The notes beneath the pieces are model-generated. The model made no database searches and was not told the DNA's origin. It saw only the letters and a program-made list of their open reading frames with translations. This document shows, one piece after another, positions 1 to 7,787 of a DNA stretch of 64,000 nt (positions are counted from its first letter, which is position 1; each line of letters opens with the position of its first letter). Origin of the DNA: Asticcacaulis sp. UBA2476 (lineage in GTDB: Bacteria > Pseudomonadota > Alphaproteobacteria > Caulobacterales > Caulobacteraceae); NCBI GenBank assembly GCA_002342035.1, contig DDPE01000090.1, forward strand, positions 232,263 to 296,262, given 5' to 3'. A program made the translations under genes and the position numbers.

Positions 1-117
1 GATGGCGACGATCAGTACCGCCGTGCAGGCTTGAAAAAACAGCATATCCTCAGCCAGCAACGGCTTACCGTTGCCGTTCAGCGTCAGCCATGCGGGCAGA
101 TGAGGAGCGGAGGACAT
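1..117 (-). CDS. N-terminal fragment of an unidentified membrane protein, cut by the window edge
   Basis: An ATG at 117 on the minus strand opens a frame that stays open for 39 codons to the window edge. The peptide starts MSSAPHLPAWLTLNG and ends with a hydrophobic run (MLFFQACTAVLIVAI) that looks like the first membrane segment. No clear Shine-Dalgarno sequence is visible. The family cannot be recognised from so little, and no function is proposed. Confidence 0.45.
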   Translation of the reverse strand, partial: MSSAPHLPAWLTLNGNGKPLLAEDMLFFQACTAVLIVAI

Positions 118-446
118 GAATAACGCCCACAAAGCGAACTATGAAAAGGTATATTAGCGAAACAAGATATGCTATTATGACGCGGTGCGCCATTGTTTTT
201 CAGGCTTTGCGACCTTTGTCGGCCTATACCTTGGTATAGGGTTCCCTGAACCTAAACCTTAAGGTTATGTCTCCTCAAGTAGAATTGCTGTCACGGCACC
301 TGTGAGCCAAGATAAGGACGATCGGGGCCGTTTCGCCCATACCTTTTTTACCCCGGCCCATTTTTGTAACTGCGTAATTCACTGGCACGGCATGATCGCT
401 TCGGCGGCGGCCTTGCGTCGACACGAATGACACAGGAGAAAACGTC
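118..446. other. 329-base intergenic region with two palindromes
   Basis: No convincing gene lies here. Two palindromes stand out: CTATACCTTGGTATAG at 224-239 (7-base arms around TT) and AACCTTAAGGTT at 255-266. They sit about 180-220 bases upstream of the LuxR-type gene and could serve it or the divergent truncated gene. A 16-base palindrome differing at two positions from the first occurs at 9456-9471. Their role is unknown. Confidence 0.5.
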
Positions 447-728
447 ATGCAAACTCAGCCGATTGAAGCCCTGGTTTCGTCCTATGCGGCCTCACCGTTT
501 CGCACGCCCACCAAATCGGAGCCCTCCAGATCTGAGCATTTAAGCCTGCGCGAAGTCAGCGTGGTGCGTCTGATTGGTCAGGGCATGTCCAATAAGGTCA
601 TCGCCCGCCGGTTGGGGATCACGCCGGAAACGGTCAAATCCCATGTAAAGAACATCTTTGTAAAGCTGTCGGTGCGCAACCGTGCCGAAGCGGCCTTTCG
701 TGCCGAAAAGCTTGGCATAGTGGTTTAG
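447..728 (+). CDS. Small LuxR/GerE-type HTH transcription regulator
   Basis: This 93-residue protein is little more than a DNA-binding domain. Residues 1-30 are polar and probably disordered. Residues 33-93 form a LuxR/GerE helix-turn-helix (LSLREVSVVRLIGQGMSNKV, then ITPETVKSHVKNIF and RAEAAFRAEKLG). There is no receiver or autoinducer domain, so it resembles stand-alone GerE-type regulators. AGGAG lies 9 bases before the ATG. The neighbours are transported-drug and unknown genes and give no clear target. DNA binding is well supported, but signal and regulon are unknown. Confidence 0.85.
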   Translation: MQTQPIEALVSSYAASPFRTPTKSEPSRSEHLSLREVSVVRLIGQGMSNKVIARRLGITPETVKSHVKNIFVKLSVRNRAEAAFRAEKLGIVV

Positions 729-731
729 GTC

Positions 732-1190
732 TTAGGTTTGGTCTTTTCGCCCTTTTTTGCGCACATAAAGCGTCTTATCGACCTCAGCGATGATTTGGCC
801 GTCATCGTCGATGATATCGACTTTCAGCACGGGTTCGGTCTTGCCGTTCAGGTCGGCCATGTCGCGGATCTGCATGGCCTCAGCGTGGCTCAGGCGAAAC
901 AGAGCCCGCACCCTGCCGCGGCCCGGTCGGACAAAGCGGATAGAGGCGGCCTTGTCCCAGACGATATAGTCCTTACCCAGTTGCATCATCAGTATCAGCA
1001 TGAAAAACGGATCGGTCATGGCGTAGAGCGACCCGCCGAACTGAGTTCCGACAATGTTGCGGTTCCACCAGGTCAGCTTCATGGCAACATCGATTTCAGT
1101 GTAGTCGGAGCGGATGCGGGTGACCTTGATCCCGGCCCCCAGCAGCGGCGGATAGAAGTTGATATTTTTGATCAGAAATGGCTTTTTCAT
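732..1190 (-). CDS. DUF4442 / hotdog-fold thioesterase-like protein
   Basis: A 152-residue protein beginning MKKPFLIKNINFYPP. The pattern (NIVGTQFGGSLYAMTDPFFM followed by a conserved KAASIRFVRPG stretch) is that of the DUF4442 hotdog-fold family, related to acyl-CoA thioesterases. The start at 1190 overlaps the stop of the SMR pump by four bases (ATGA), so the two are translationally coupled. The frame is open further upstream, but that part merely runs through the pump gene. The substrate is unknown, and an acyl-thioester is an inference from the family. Confidence 0.8.
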   Translation of the reverse strand: MKKPFLIKNINFYPPLLGAGIKVTRIRSDYTEIDVAMKLTWWNRNIVGTQFGGSLYAMTDPFFMLILMMQLGKDYIVWDKAASIRFVRPGRGRVRALFRLSHAEAMQIRDMADLNGKTEPVLKVDIIDDDGQIIAEVDKTLYVRKKGRKDQT

Positions 1191-1522
1191 GCGGGATGCG
1201 CCGACTTGGAAAAGACCTGCATCACCACAACGCCTGAGATAATCAACGCGATGCCGATGATGGCGGGCAGGTCGAGTTTCTGCTTGAATGCCAGCCATCC
1301 AACGAATGATATCAGCACGATCCCCAATCCGCTCCAGACCGCATAGACAATGCCTACGGGCAATGATTTTAGGGTCAGCGACATCAGGTAAAAAGCCGTA
1401 CCGTAGCCGATGCACACTATGGTGCTGTAGAGCGGTTTGGTGAATTGCTGTGAGGCCTGAAGCGCTGAGGTGGCGATCACTTCGGCAACAACCGCGCCGA
1501 TAAGCGTAAGGTAAGGGTGCAT
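1187..1522 (-). CDS. emrE: EmrE-type small multidrug resistance efflux protein
   Basis: A 111-residue, four-helix inner-membrane protein close to E. coli EmrE: the essential Glu14 is present in GAVVAEVIATS, and the family motifs GIVYAVWSGLGIVLIS and LDLPAIIGIALIISG follow. SMR pumps of this subtype exchange protons for hydrophobic cations such as quaternary ammonium compounds. It forms a two-gene operon with the DUF4442 gene and diverges from gdx, a second SMR protein of the guanidinium subtype. The riboswitch at 1635-1701 faces the other way and would not control this gene. Confidence 0.92.
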   Translation of the reverse strand: MHPYLTLIGAVVAEVIATSALQASQQFTKPLYSTIVCIGYGTAFYLMSLTLKSLPVGIVYAVWSGLGIVLISFVGWLAFKQKLDLPAIIGIALIISGVVVMQVFSKSAHPA

Positions 1523-1634
1523 GGGGACTCCTTTTGGAAAAGGCTTATCCTACCCAATGCGGCCTGACCAGACTGACCTTGCGGCAGCTAACGCGGTCTT
1601 TACTCAAAGGTGTCCTTAATCTATATAACCCTCA

Positions 1635-1701
1635 CCGGACGAGACGCGCCGTACCCGGTAGCCTTGCGCTGCGGCTTTCCCGCCGAAAGACAAGACGACG
1701 C
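1635..1701 (+). promoter_or_regulatory. Guanidine-III (ykkC-III) riboswitch
   Basis: The RNA carries both conserved blocks of the ykkC-III/guanidine-III class: CCGGACGAG followed by GCGCCGUACCCGGU at the 5' end (1635-1659), and GACAAGACGACGC at the 3' end (1689-1701). The CCGG/CCGG pairing and the pseudoknot between GCGCCGU and ACGACGC can be drawn. An extra hairpin of about 25 bases separates the blocks. It ends about 30 bases before a guanidinium exporter gene, the usual target. The class switches genes on when guanidinium binds. I compared it from memory with the known consensus. Confidence 0.9.
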
Positions 1702-1731
1702 ATTGTTTCATAGTTTGAAAGGATGCGCGTA

Positions 1732-2055
1732 ATGTCTTTGCCGTGGATTTATCTGATTATCGCGGGCGTGTTAGAAGTGTGCTGGGCCATTGGCCTCAAA
1801 TACACAGAGGGCTTTACCAAGCCCATACCTTCGGCGTTTACCCTGATCACGCTGGCTATGAGCATGTACCTGCTGGCCAAGGCGGCGGAAGTTTTACCGA
1901 TCGGCACGGCCTATGCCGTTTGGGTTGGCATCGGTGCATTAGGGGCGGCAATCCTCGGTATTTTCCTGTTTCAGGAAGCGGTGACGCCGTTGAGGGTCTT
2001 ATTTCTGGTCATGTTGCTGGTCGCGATCATTGGCCTGAAATCGACCGCGCACTGA
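1732..2055 (+). CDS. gdx: Guanidinium exporter (Gdx/SugE-type SMR protein)
   Basis: A 107-residue, four-helix SMR protein that exports guanidinium in exchange for protons at the inner membrane. It carries the Gdx/SugE pattern: Glu in LEVCWAIGLKYTEGF, then GTAYAVWVGIGALGA and VTPLRVLFL. An upstream in-frame ATG at 1723 exists, but AAAGGA (1718-1723) is correctly spaced only for 1732, giving the usual MSLPWIYLIIAG start. The guanidine-III riboswitch directly upstream makes guanidinium rather than drugs the likely substrate. Confidence 0.95.
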   Translation: MSLPWIYLIIAGVLEVCWAIGLKYTEGFTKPIPSAFTLITLAMSMYLLAKAAEVLPIGTAYAVWVGIGALGAAILGIFLFQEAVTPLRVLFLVMLLVAIIGLKSTAH

Positions 2056-2060
2056 TCTGA

Positions 2061-2339
2061 CTACCATTTCGCCCAGGTTCGGCGGTTCAGTATGATGTGG
2101 TGCGCCGTTAAAAAGACTATCGCCCCCGCCGTGCCGATGACAACGGCCCCGGCGGTGCCAGCACCTAAGCCGAGCAGGAAACTGACGGTATAGGTCATGA
2201 TGGCACCGAATACGCCCAGCACCACGTTAAACCACAGTTTGCTGTTGGTTTTAGCCATGATCGCAATCAGCCCGGCCACCGCTCCAATCAGGGCGCCGGT
2301 GGCCATGGCGACGATCCAGCCGATCTGCATATCTGTCAT
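2061..2339 (-). CDS. GlsB/YeaQ/YmgE-family small membrane protein
   Basis: A 92-residue, three-helix membrane protein. The glycine/alanine-rich helices (GWIVAMATGALIGAVAGLIA, then NVVLGVFGAIMTY) follow the GlsB/YeaQ/YmgE ('transglycosylase-associated') pattern, often stress-induced and without known enzymatic activity. It ends six bases from the end of gdx on the opposite strand and has about 115 bases of its own upstream region. AAGG lies about eight bases before the chosen ATG, and a second ATG is three codons later. Confidence 0.75.
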   Translation of the reverse strand: MTDMQIGWIVAMATGALIGAVAGLIAIMAKTNSKLWFNVVLGVFGAIMTYTVSFLLGLGAGTAGAVVIGTAGAIVFLTAHHIILNRRTWAKW

Positions 2340-2456
2340 ATGTGTACCTTCGGTACGGTCAAATTCTAAAGGGTAACCGTGCGTGGCCGCATGTAAGATT
2401 AAAATGGGTCAACGCGTCACAGGTTATAAATAACCCATAGAATTTAATATTTTACC

Positions 2457-3242
2457 TTAAGCTGTGGCCGAGCCTGTCTTGATGACCGAGGCGACCATTT
2501 TTAGAAAATCCGGTATGGCAAACGGCTTGGGTAAAATGGCATTGGCACCGGCGACTTCGGCGGCGGCCAGCACATGCAGGGCGCTGATTTTGGAGTTGGC
2601 ATCCTGCGACATAGCGATCACCTTGATGTGGGGCCAGTCCTTGCGGATTTGGCCGATCCCGGCGATGCCGCCAATGCCGGGGATCAGGATAGACGTGATG
2701 ACCATGTCCAGAAGGCTCAGGTTATGGTCGAAAAAGGCATCTTCCATATTGACCGCTTCGGACACCGTATAGCCGACTTGACGCAGCACCAGCGTAACCT
2801 TAGTGCGCAGCAATTCATCGTCTTCGATGACCAGTATATGATGCTCGGTGCGCCGGGCGCGGTGATAGCTGGCCGTCTCATCAAGGATGGTTTTTAGCTG
2901 GTCCTTGCTGAAGGGTTTGGTCAGGGTAAATTCGGCCCCGACGGCTTTGGCCCCAGCGATCTGGGCCTCCAGCGCCTTGGGCCCCCACTGATCATGGGCG
3001 ACGATCAGAAGCGGCGTTGAGGGGGCCAACCTGCGGATGTCATCAATCCGGTCGGTCAGATTGACCCCGTCGATATTGGCCTCAAACATCAAAAGCTTAA
3101 AGCGTTCCGATTTCAGCAGGTCAAGCGCAGTTGAAGGGTCAAAGCTTACGATAGCGGGCCATTTCTGAGCATCAAGCATGGTCGCTATATGCTGCGCTTC
3201 GGCCCGGTTTGGATTTAGAACCAGAACACTACTATGGCTCAT
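2457..3242 (-). CDS. Tandem receiver-domain protein with both phosphoacceptor positions substituted
   Basis: 261 residues made of two CheY-like receiver domains (about 3-125 and 134-255) and nothing else. REC1 lacks the acidic pair near its N-terminus and has Glu54 (LLMFEANIDG) where the phosphorylated Asp should be, but keeps Lys in LTKPF. REC2 keeps the acidic patch (VIEDDE) and Lys in LPKPF, but has Ser184 (DMVITSILIPG) at the Asp position. Neither domain should accept phosphate normally. A phosphate-independent adaptor is inferred. It has no adjacent kinase. Confidence 0.85.
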   Translation of the reverse strand: MSHSSVLVLNPNRAEAQHIATMLDAQKWPAIVSFDPSTALDLLKSERFKLLMFEANIDGVNLTDRIDDIRRLAPSTPLLIVAHDQWGPKALEAQIAGAKAVGAEFTLTKPFSKDQLKTILDETASYHRARRTEHHILVIEDDELLRTKVTLVLRQVGYTVSEAVNMEDAFFDHNLSLLDMVITSILIPGIGGIAGIGQIRKDWPHIKVIAMSQDANSKISALHVLAAAEVAGANAILPKPFAIPDFLKMVASVIKTGSATA

Positions 3243-3429
3243 AATGACGTCTGAAAGCTCCTGTTTCAGATACTATTATGATGGCCTTCAGTTAATAAGT
3301 AAAAAATGAGCCGTTTATAATAAGCCTGTATGCGGTTACAGGTCTTGCCGCGCTTGCTGTTTTGCAGGGGCAGGGATAAGCTTGCGAGGTGACCCGAATA
3401 TTATCGGTCAGACATCTTAAGGCAAACCC

Positions 3430-4260
3430 ATGACCAAAGCCGCCGATACCGTCTATTCAGCAGTGCAGACGTGGCGTGTCGATGCGGCTAAGCCGCTCAT
3501 TGTCGGCATTTGCGGCGCGCAAGGTTGCGGCAAGTCGACCCTTGCGGCTGAGGTGCGGCAACGACTGGAAGCCGAGGGTGTGAGGGTGGCGGTTCTGTCG
3601 CTGGATGACCTATATCTGTCGCGGCAAAGACGGGCTGATATTGCCGTCCGCTATCATCCGTTGTTTGCGACGCGCGGTGTGCCCATGACCCACGATGCGC
3701 CTCTGGGGGAGCGTCTACTCGAAAATCTGAAAGCCGGTCGCGCAACCCTATTGCCACGTTTTGATAAAGCTGCCGATCAACCCCATCCGTCGCAAGCCTG
3801 GACGCCGGTGACCGGGCCGGTCGATGTCGTGCTGTTTGAAGGCTGGTGCGTCGGGGCGATCTCACAAGCCTATGATGAGCTGATCGATCCGGTAAACGGC
3901 TTTGAGACCGAGAACGACCCGGACGGCATCTGGCGGCGCTATGTCAATCAGGCCCTGATGGGCAGCTATGCGCGCCTGTTTGGCTATATCGACCGGCTTG
4001 TGTTGTTGGCCGCACCCGATTTCGAGGTGGTGACGCGCTGGCGCACTGAGCAGGAGCATGACTTGAAAGAGCGCCTGACCAGGGAAGGCCGCACCGGCGA
4101 GCATGTCATGAGCGATGATGAGGTGGCTGCCTTTGTCCTTGCCTATGAGCGCCTGACCCGGCATATCCTGAGCGAAATGCCCGCCCGTGCCGATCTGGTG
4201 CTTAAGCTTGATACCGATCGGCGCGTGACGGCTGTGATCTCAGGAGAGGATAACCGATGA
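3430..4260 (+). CDS. P-loop kinase of the D-glycerate 3-kinase (GLYK/Tda10/YggC) family
   Basis: A 276-residue cytosolic P-loop protein. The Walker A motif GAQGCGKST is at 29-37, followed by the family motifs LSLDDLYLSRQRR, THDAPLG, FDKAAD and VVLFEGWCVG, all typical of plant glycerate 3-kinase, yeast Tda10 and E. coli YggC. Plant members phosphorylate D-glycerate with ATP, but the bacterial substrate is less certain. Its stop overlaps the start of a YghZ-type reductase by four bases, so the pair is probably one operon for a three-carbon sugar or acid. AdoCbl or PRK-like kinases are less likely alternatives. Confidence 0.8.
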   Translation: MTKAADTVYSAVQTWRVDAAKPLIVGICGAQGCGKSTLAAEVRQRLEAEGVRVAVLSLDDLYLSRQRRADIAVRYHPLFATRGVPMTHDAPLGERLLENLKAGRATLLPRFDKAADQPHPSQAWTPVTGPVDVVLFEGWCVGAISQAYDELIDPVNGFETENDPDGIWRRYVNQALMGSYARLFGYIDRLVLLAAPDFEVVTRWRTEQEHDLKERLTREGRTGEHVMSDDEVAAFVLAYERLTRHILSEMPARADLVLKLDTDRRVTAVISGEDNR

Positions 4261-5291
4261 CCTACACCCCCGCCGCTGCCCGTTATGACACCATGCCTTA
4301 TCGCCGCTGCGGGCGCTCAGGGTTGAGGCTGCCCGCTATATCTTTAGGGCTGTGGCAGAATTTCGGGGGCACGGATGTGTTTGAAACGGGCCGCGCCGTG
4401 CTGCGTCATGCCTTTGACGCCGGCATTACTCATTTCGACCTGGCCAACAATTATGGCCCGCCGCCGGGATCGGCCGAGGAAAACTTCGGCAGGGTCTTAG
4501 CGTCCGATTTCAAGCCTTACCGTGATGAGATGGTCATCTCGACCAAGGCCGGCTGGGACATGTGGCCGGGGCCTTACGGCGGCATTGGCGGGTCGCGCAA
4601 ATACCTGATCGCGTCCTGTGACCAGAGCCTTAAGCGCATGGGCCTCGATTACGTCGATATCTTTTATTCGCACCGCGTTGATCCCGAAACGCCGTTAGAG
4701 GAAACCATGGGCGCGCTGATCAGCTTGCACCAGCAGGGTAAGGCGCTATATGTTGGGATTTCGTCCTATTCGCCGGAACTGACGCGCAAGGCCGCTGCGA
4801 TTTTGACGGCGGAAAATGTGCCGCTTTTGATCCATCAGCCGTCCTATTCCATGCTCAATCGCTGGATCGAAGACGGGTTGCTGGAGACGCTTGAGGATTT
4901 AGGCACGGGCTGCATCGCCTTTTCACCACTGGCGCAGGGCTTTCTGACGCGCAAGTACCTGAATGGTGTTCCCGCCGATGCCCGTGCGGCCAAGGCCGGA
5001 TCGTTCCGGCAGGGCCTGATTACGCCGGAAAACTTAGAGCGTATCCGGCAGCTAGACCTGATCGCCCAAGGTCGCGGACAGTCACTGGCGCAAATGGCGA
5101 TTGCCTGGGTGCTGCGTGACCCGCGGGTGACTTCGGCCCTGATTGGCGCGCGCAATGTCGAGCAATTGTCGGATTCGCTAAAAGCGCTCGACCGGCTTGA
5201 GTTCAGCGCGGAGGAACTGGCGCAGATAGACACCCATGCCGTCGATGGCGGGCTTAATATCTGGAAAGTGTCGTCGGAACTTAAATCTTAG
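4257..5291 (+). CDS. yghZ: Aldo/keto reductase, L-glyceraldehyde 3-phosphate reductase (YghZ/GPR) type
   Basis: A 344-residue NADPH-dependent aldo/keto reductase very like E. coli YghZ along its length: YRRCGRSGLRLPAISLGLWQ, THFDLANNYGPPPGSAEENF, ISTKAG, DIFYSHRVDPETPLEET and IHQPSYSMLNRW. The catalytic tetrad is visible as Asp and Tyr in FDLANNYG, Lys in STKAG and His in YSHRVD. E. coli YghZ reduces L-glyceraldehyde 3-phosphate and methylglyoxal. AGGAGAGG precedes the ATG, which lies inside the kinase stop (ATGA). Its end overlaps dadA by four bases, tail to tail. Confidence 0.9.
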   Translation: MTYTPAAARYDTMPYRRCGRSGLRLPAISLGLWQNFGGTDVFETGRAVLRHAFDAGITHFDLANNYGPPPGSAEENFGRVLASDFKPYRDEMVISTKAGWDMWPGPYGGIGGSRKYLIASCDQSLKRMGLDYVDIFYSHRVDPETPLEETMGALISLHQQGKALYVGISSYSPELTRKAAAILTAENVPLLIHQPSYSMLNRWIEDGLLETLEDLGTGCIAFSPLAQGFLTRKYLNGVPADARAAKAGSFRQGLITPENLERIRQLDLIAQGRGQSLAQMAIAWVLRDPRVTSALIGARNVEQLSDSLKALDRLEFSAEELAQIDTHAVDGGLNIWKVSSELKS

Positions 5292-6535
5292 CCATAACGA
5301 TTGAGGCTTAAATCCGACGTTTCGATCTCAGGCTTAATCCTGCTGATCAGGTCGGCCAGCACGCGCCCGGAACCGCACGACATGGTCCAGCCCAGCGTGC
5401 CGTGGCCGGTATTGAGCCACAGGTTGGAATAGCGCGTGGCCCCGATGACTGGCGTGCCGTCGGGCGTCATGGGGCGTAAGCCTGACCAGAACTTGGCCTG
5501 TGACTGATCGCCCGCCCCGCCGAACAGGTCTTCGACCGAAAAGGTCAAAGTCTCTTGTCTTGTGGCGGGCAGTTCCTTGGAAAACCCGGCGATTTCGGCC
5601 ATGCCGCCGACGCGGATGCGTGACCCTAAGCGCGTGATGGCGATCTTATAGGTTTCATCCATGACGGTTGACATGGGTGCCTTCGCCTCATCCACGATCG
5701 GCACGGTGATCGAATAGCCCTTGACAGGATAGACCGGCACATCGAGGCCAAGCGGTTTCAGAAACGCCGGACTGTAGCTACCGAGAGCGCATACAAATGC
5801 GTCAGCCTCATAGTCGCCTTTTTCGGTCTCTAAGGCTGTGATACGCCCGCCGTCACGGCGCAGACCGGTCATGGCGGTGTCAAAGATGAACTTGACCCCC
5901 AAGGCCTCACATCGGGTCGCTAAGGCATTGGTAAAGATAAAGCAATCGCCGGTTTCATCCTGCGGCAGGCGCAAACCGCCGACGATTTTTGAGGTATCAA
6001 TCCCAGGCTCAATGCGCGCACATCCGGCGGGATCGAGCACCTCAAACGGCACACCGCCTTCCGCCAGAACCTCAGTGTCCTTACCCACGCCGTCCATTTG
6101 TTTTTGCGTGCGGAAAACCTGCAAGGTGCCCAGTTCGCGGTGGTCATAGTCGATGCCGGTTTCCCCGCGCAGCGCGATCAGGCAATCGCGGCTATAGTCG
6201 GCAATGCGCACCATCCGGCCTTTGTTGGTGTGATAGGCGCTGTAGTTGCAGTTCATCAGCATCGACCACATCCACCGGATCGTGGCCGGATCGAAAATCG
6301 GCTGAATGATCAGCGGGGCGCGCTTCATAAACAGCCATTTTGCGGCCTTTTGCGGGATGCCGGGTGCCGCCCACGGCGAGGAATAGCCGGGCGAAATCTC
6401 ACCGGCATTGGCAAATGAGGTCTCAAGCGCCGGGCCGGATTGACGGTCTATGACGGTGACGTCATGACCGGCCTTGGCCAGATACCAGGCCGAGGTCACG
6501 CCGATAACGCCTGCGCCTAAGATAATGATTTTCAT
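5288..6535 (-). CDS. dadA: D-amino acid dehydrogenase
   Basis: A 415-residue FAD enzyme that oxidises D-amino acids, chiefly D-alanine to pyruvate and ammonia, passing electrons to the respiratory chain at the inner membrane. The N-terminal dinucleotide fold (ILGAGVIGVTSAWYLAKAGH), the FANAGEISPGYSSPWA motif and the C-terminal NTGHGTLGWTMSCGSGR motif are typical of DadA. It overlaps the upstream alanine racemase gene by four bases, giving the classical L-alanine catabolic pair, and a divergent Lrp-type regulator follows. Confidence 0.95.
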   Translation of the reverse strand: MKIIILGAGVIGVTSAWYLAKAGHDVTVIDRQSGPALETSFANAGEISPGYSSPWAAPGIPQKAAKWLFMKRAPLIIQPIFDPATIRWMWSMLMNCNYSAYHTNKGRMVRIADYSRDCLIALRGETGIDYDHRELGTLQVFRTQKQMDGVGKDTEVLAEGGVPFEVLDPAGCARIEPGIDTSKIVGGLRLPQDETGDCFIFTNALATRCEALGVKFIFDTAMTGLRRDGGRITALETEKGDYEADAFVCALGSYSPAFLKPLGLDVPVYPVKGYSITVPIVDEAKAPMSTVMDETYKIAITRLGSRIRVGGMAEIAGFSKELPATRQETLTFSVEDLFGGAGDQSQAKFWSGLRPMTPDGTPVIGATRYSNLWLNTGHGTLGWTMSCGSGRVLADLISRIKPEIETSDLSLNRYG

Positions 6536-7653
6536 GACGATACCGGAATATAATGGCGGAAGTAGCGCGACCCCAACTGGGTCAGGATTTCATAGGATAT
6601 GGTGCCTGCATCGCGCGCCAGATCATCGACCGACTGGTGTGGGCCGATCAGTTCAACAAAGCTGCCTGCCTGTAGCGCATCCGGTTTCAGGGCAGAAATA
6701 TCGATGATCATACTGTCCATCGACACCCGTCCGACGATGGGCAAACGCACGCCGTCAAACCACGCCGCACCCCGGTTGCTCAAAGCGCGCGGCAGGCCGT
6801 CGGCATAGCCGGCCGACAGGGTTGCCAGCCGCATTTCGCGCTCAGCCACGAACGTGCCGCCATAACCGATGTGAGCGCCCGCAGGCACGGTGCGGGTCTG
6901 GATGACGGCGATATCGAGGCGTACAACGGGCTGCATCGGATTGGGCCGTCCGTCATGGGGCGCGCCGCCATAAAGCGCAATGCCCGGACGGATCAGGTCA
7001 TGATGATAGGCGGGGCTGAGGAAGATCCCGCCGGAATTGGCAACGCTGACCGGCACATTGGGGAAGCGTTCCATCGCCCGTTGCATAGCTTTGAGCTGAT
7101 AGCCATTGGCGGGATTATCCGGTTCATCGGCGCAGGCCAGATGGCTCATCAACAGGCGAATATCGAGCCCTTGGGGAGGTGCCGCCAGAAAGGCATCCAG
7201 TTCATCTGGCGACAACCCTAAGCGCGACATGCCGGTATCGACCTGAAGCGCGCAGGGCAGGGGGCGGCCTTGGGCGCGCGCCTGATCGGCCCAGCGGGTG
7301 ATGTGTCCCGCAGAGTTCAAAACCGGAATAATGTCCTGCTCAGCGCATGGCCCTTCGGCGCCCGGCGGCAGACCGTTCAGCACATAAAGCCGCGCATCAG
7401 GTGGAAGCTGTGGACGCAAGTCAAACGCTTCATAGGCAAGCGCCACAAAAAACTCACGGCATCCGGCGACATAGAGGGTCTGGGTGACCGGGATTACACC
7501 TAAACCATAGGCATTGGCCTTAACCACCGCAGCGGCCGCGGCGTTGGGGGCCTTAAGTTTCAGGCGCGCATAATTATCGGCCAGCGCAGACAAGTCTATG
7601 CGGAGACAGCCTCCGGCGCCTGATGACAGGGATTGTGAAATGGGATCGCGCAT
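6532..7653 (-). CDS. alr: Alanine racemase, catabolic (DadX-type)
   Basis: A 373-residue PLP enzyme interconverting L- and D-alanine. The PLP lysine lies in VVKANAYGLG, GYGGTFVAERE carries the C-terminal catalytic tyrosine region, and GRVSMDSMIIDIS closes the active site. A TTG immediately before the ATG at 7653 extends the frame by one codon, and I chose the ATG. Coupling to dadA (ATGA overlap) indicates the catabolic isozyme feeding D-alanine to DadA, although it could also supply cell-wall D-alanine. Control by the divergent Lrp regulator is inferred. Confidence 0.93.
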   Translation of the reverse strand: MRDPISQSLSSGAGGCLRIDLSALADNYARLKLKAPNAAAAAVVKANAYGLGVIPVTQTLYVAGCREFFVALAYEAFDLRPQLPPDARLYVLNGLPPGAEGPCAEQDIIPVLNSAGHITRWADQARAQGRPLPCALQVDTGMSRLGLSPDELDAFLAAPPQGLDIRLLMSHLACADEPDNPANGYQLKAMQRAMERFPNVPVSVANSGGIFLSPAYHHDLIRPGIALYGGAPHDGRPNPMQPVVRLDIAVIQTRTVPAGAHIGYGGTFVAEREMRLATLSAGYADGLPRALSNRGAAWFDGVRLPIVGRVSMDSMIIDISALKPDALQAGSFVELIGPHQSVDDLARDAGTISYEILTQLGSRYFRHYIPVSS

Positions 7654-7711
7654 CAACCGCCCGCATAAGTTTGGTTTCTGATGTAAGGATAGGGCAATGA
7701 TCGTTGAATGT

Positions 7712-7765
7712 CAGATTGTTTTGTCGCTGAATATGCGTAATTAAGCTGTTTATTGAAACAATCTG
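7712..7765. promoter_or_regulatory. Inverted repeat in the alr/lrp divergent promoter region
   Basis: CAGATTGTTT at 7712-7721 is repeated as its exact reverse complement, AAACAATCTG, at 7756-7765. The arm centres are 44 bases apart, about four helical turns, which suits a multimeric Lrp/AsnC regulator gripping two sites on one DNA face. The repeat sits between alr-dadA and the regulator gene and is 23 bases before the regulator start. The identity of the binding protein is inference. Confidence 0.6.
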
Positions 7766-7787
7766 CGAAGGGTATGGGGTTTTCGTG

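Noticed and set aside
1523..1634. Riboswitch for the EmrE-type gene
   Set aside because: No guanidine-I or guanidine-II features read on the minus strand; the conserved blocks all face gdx.
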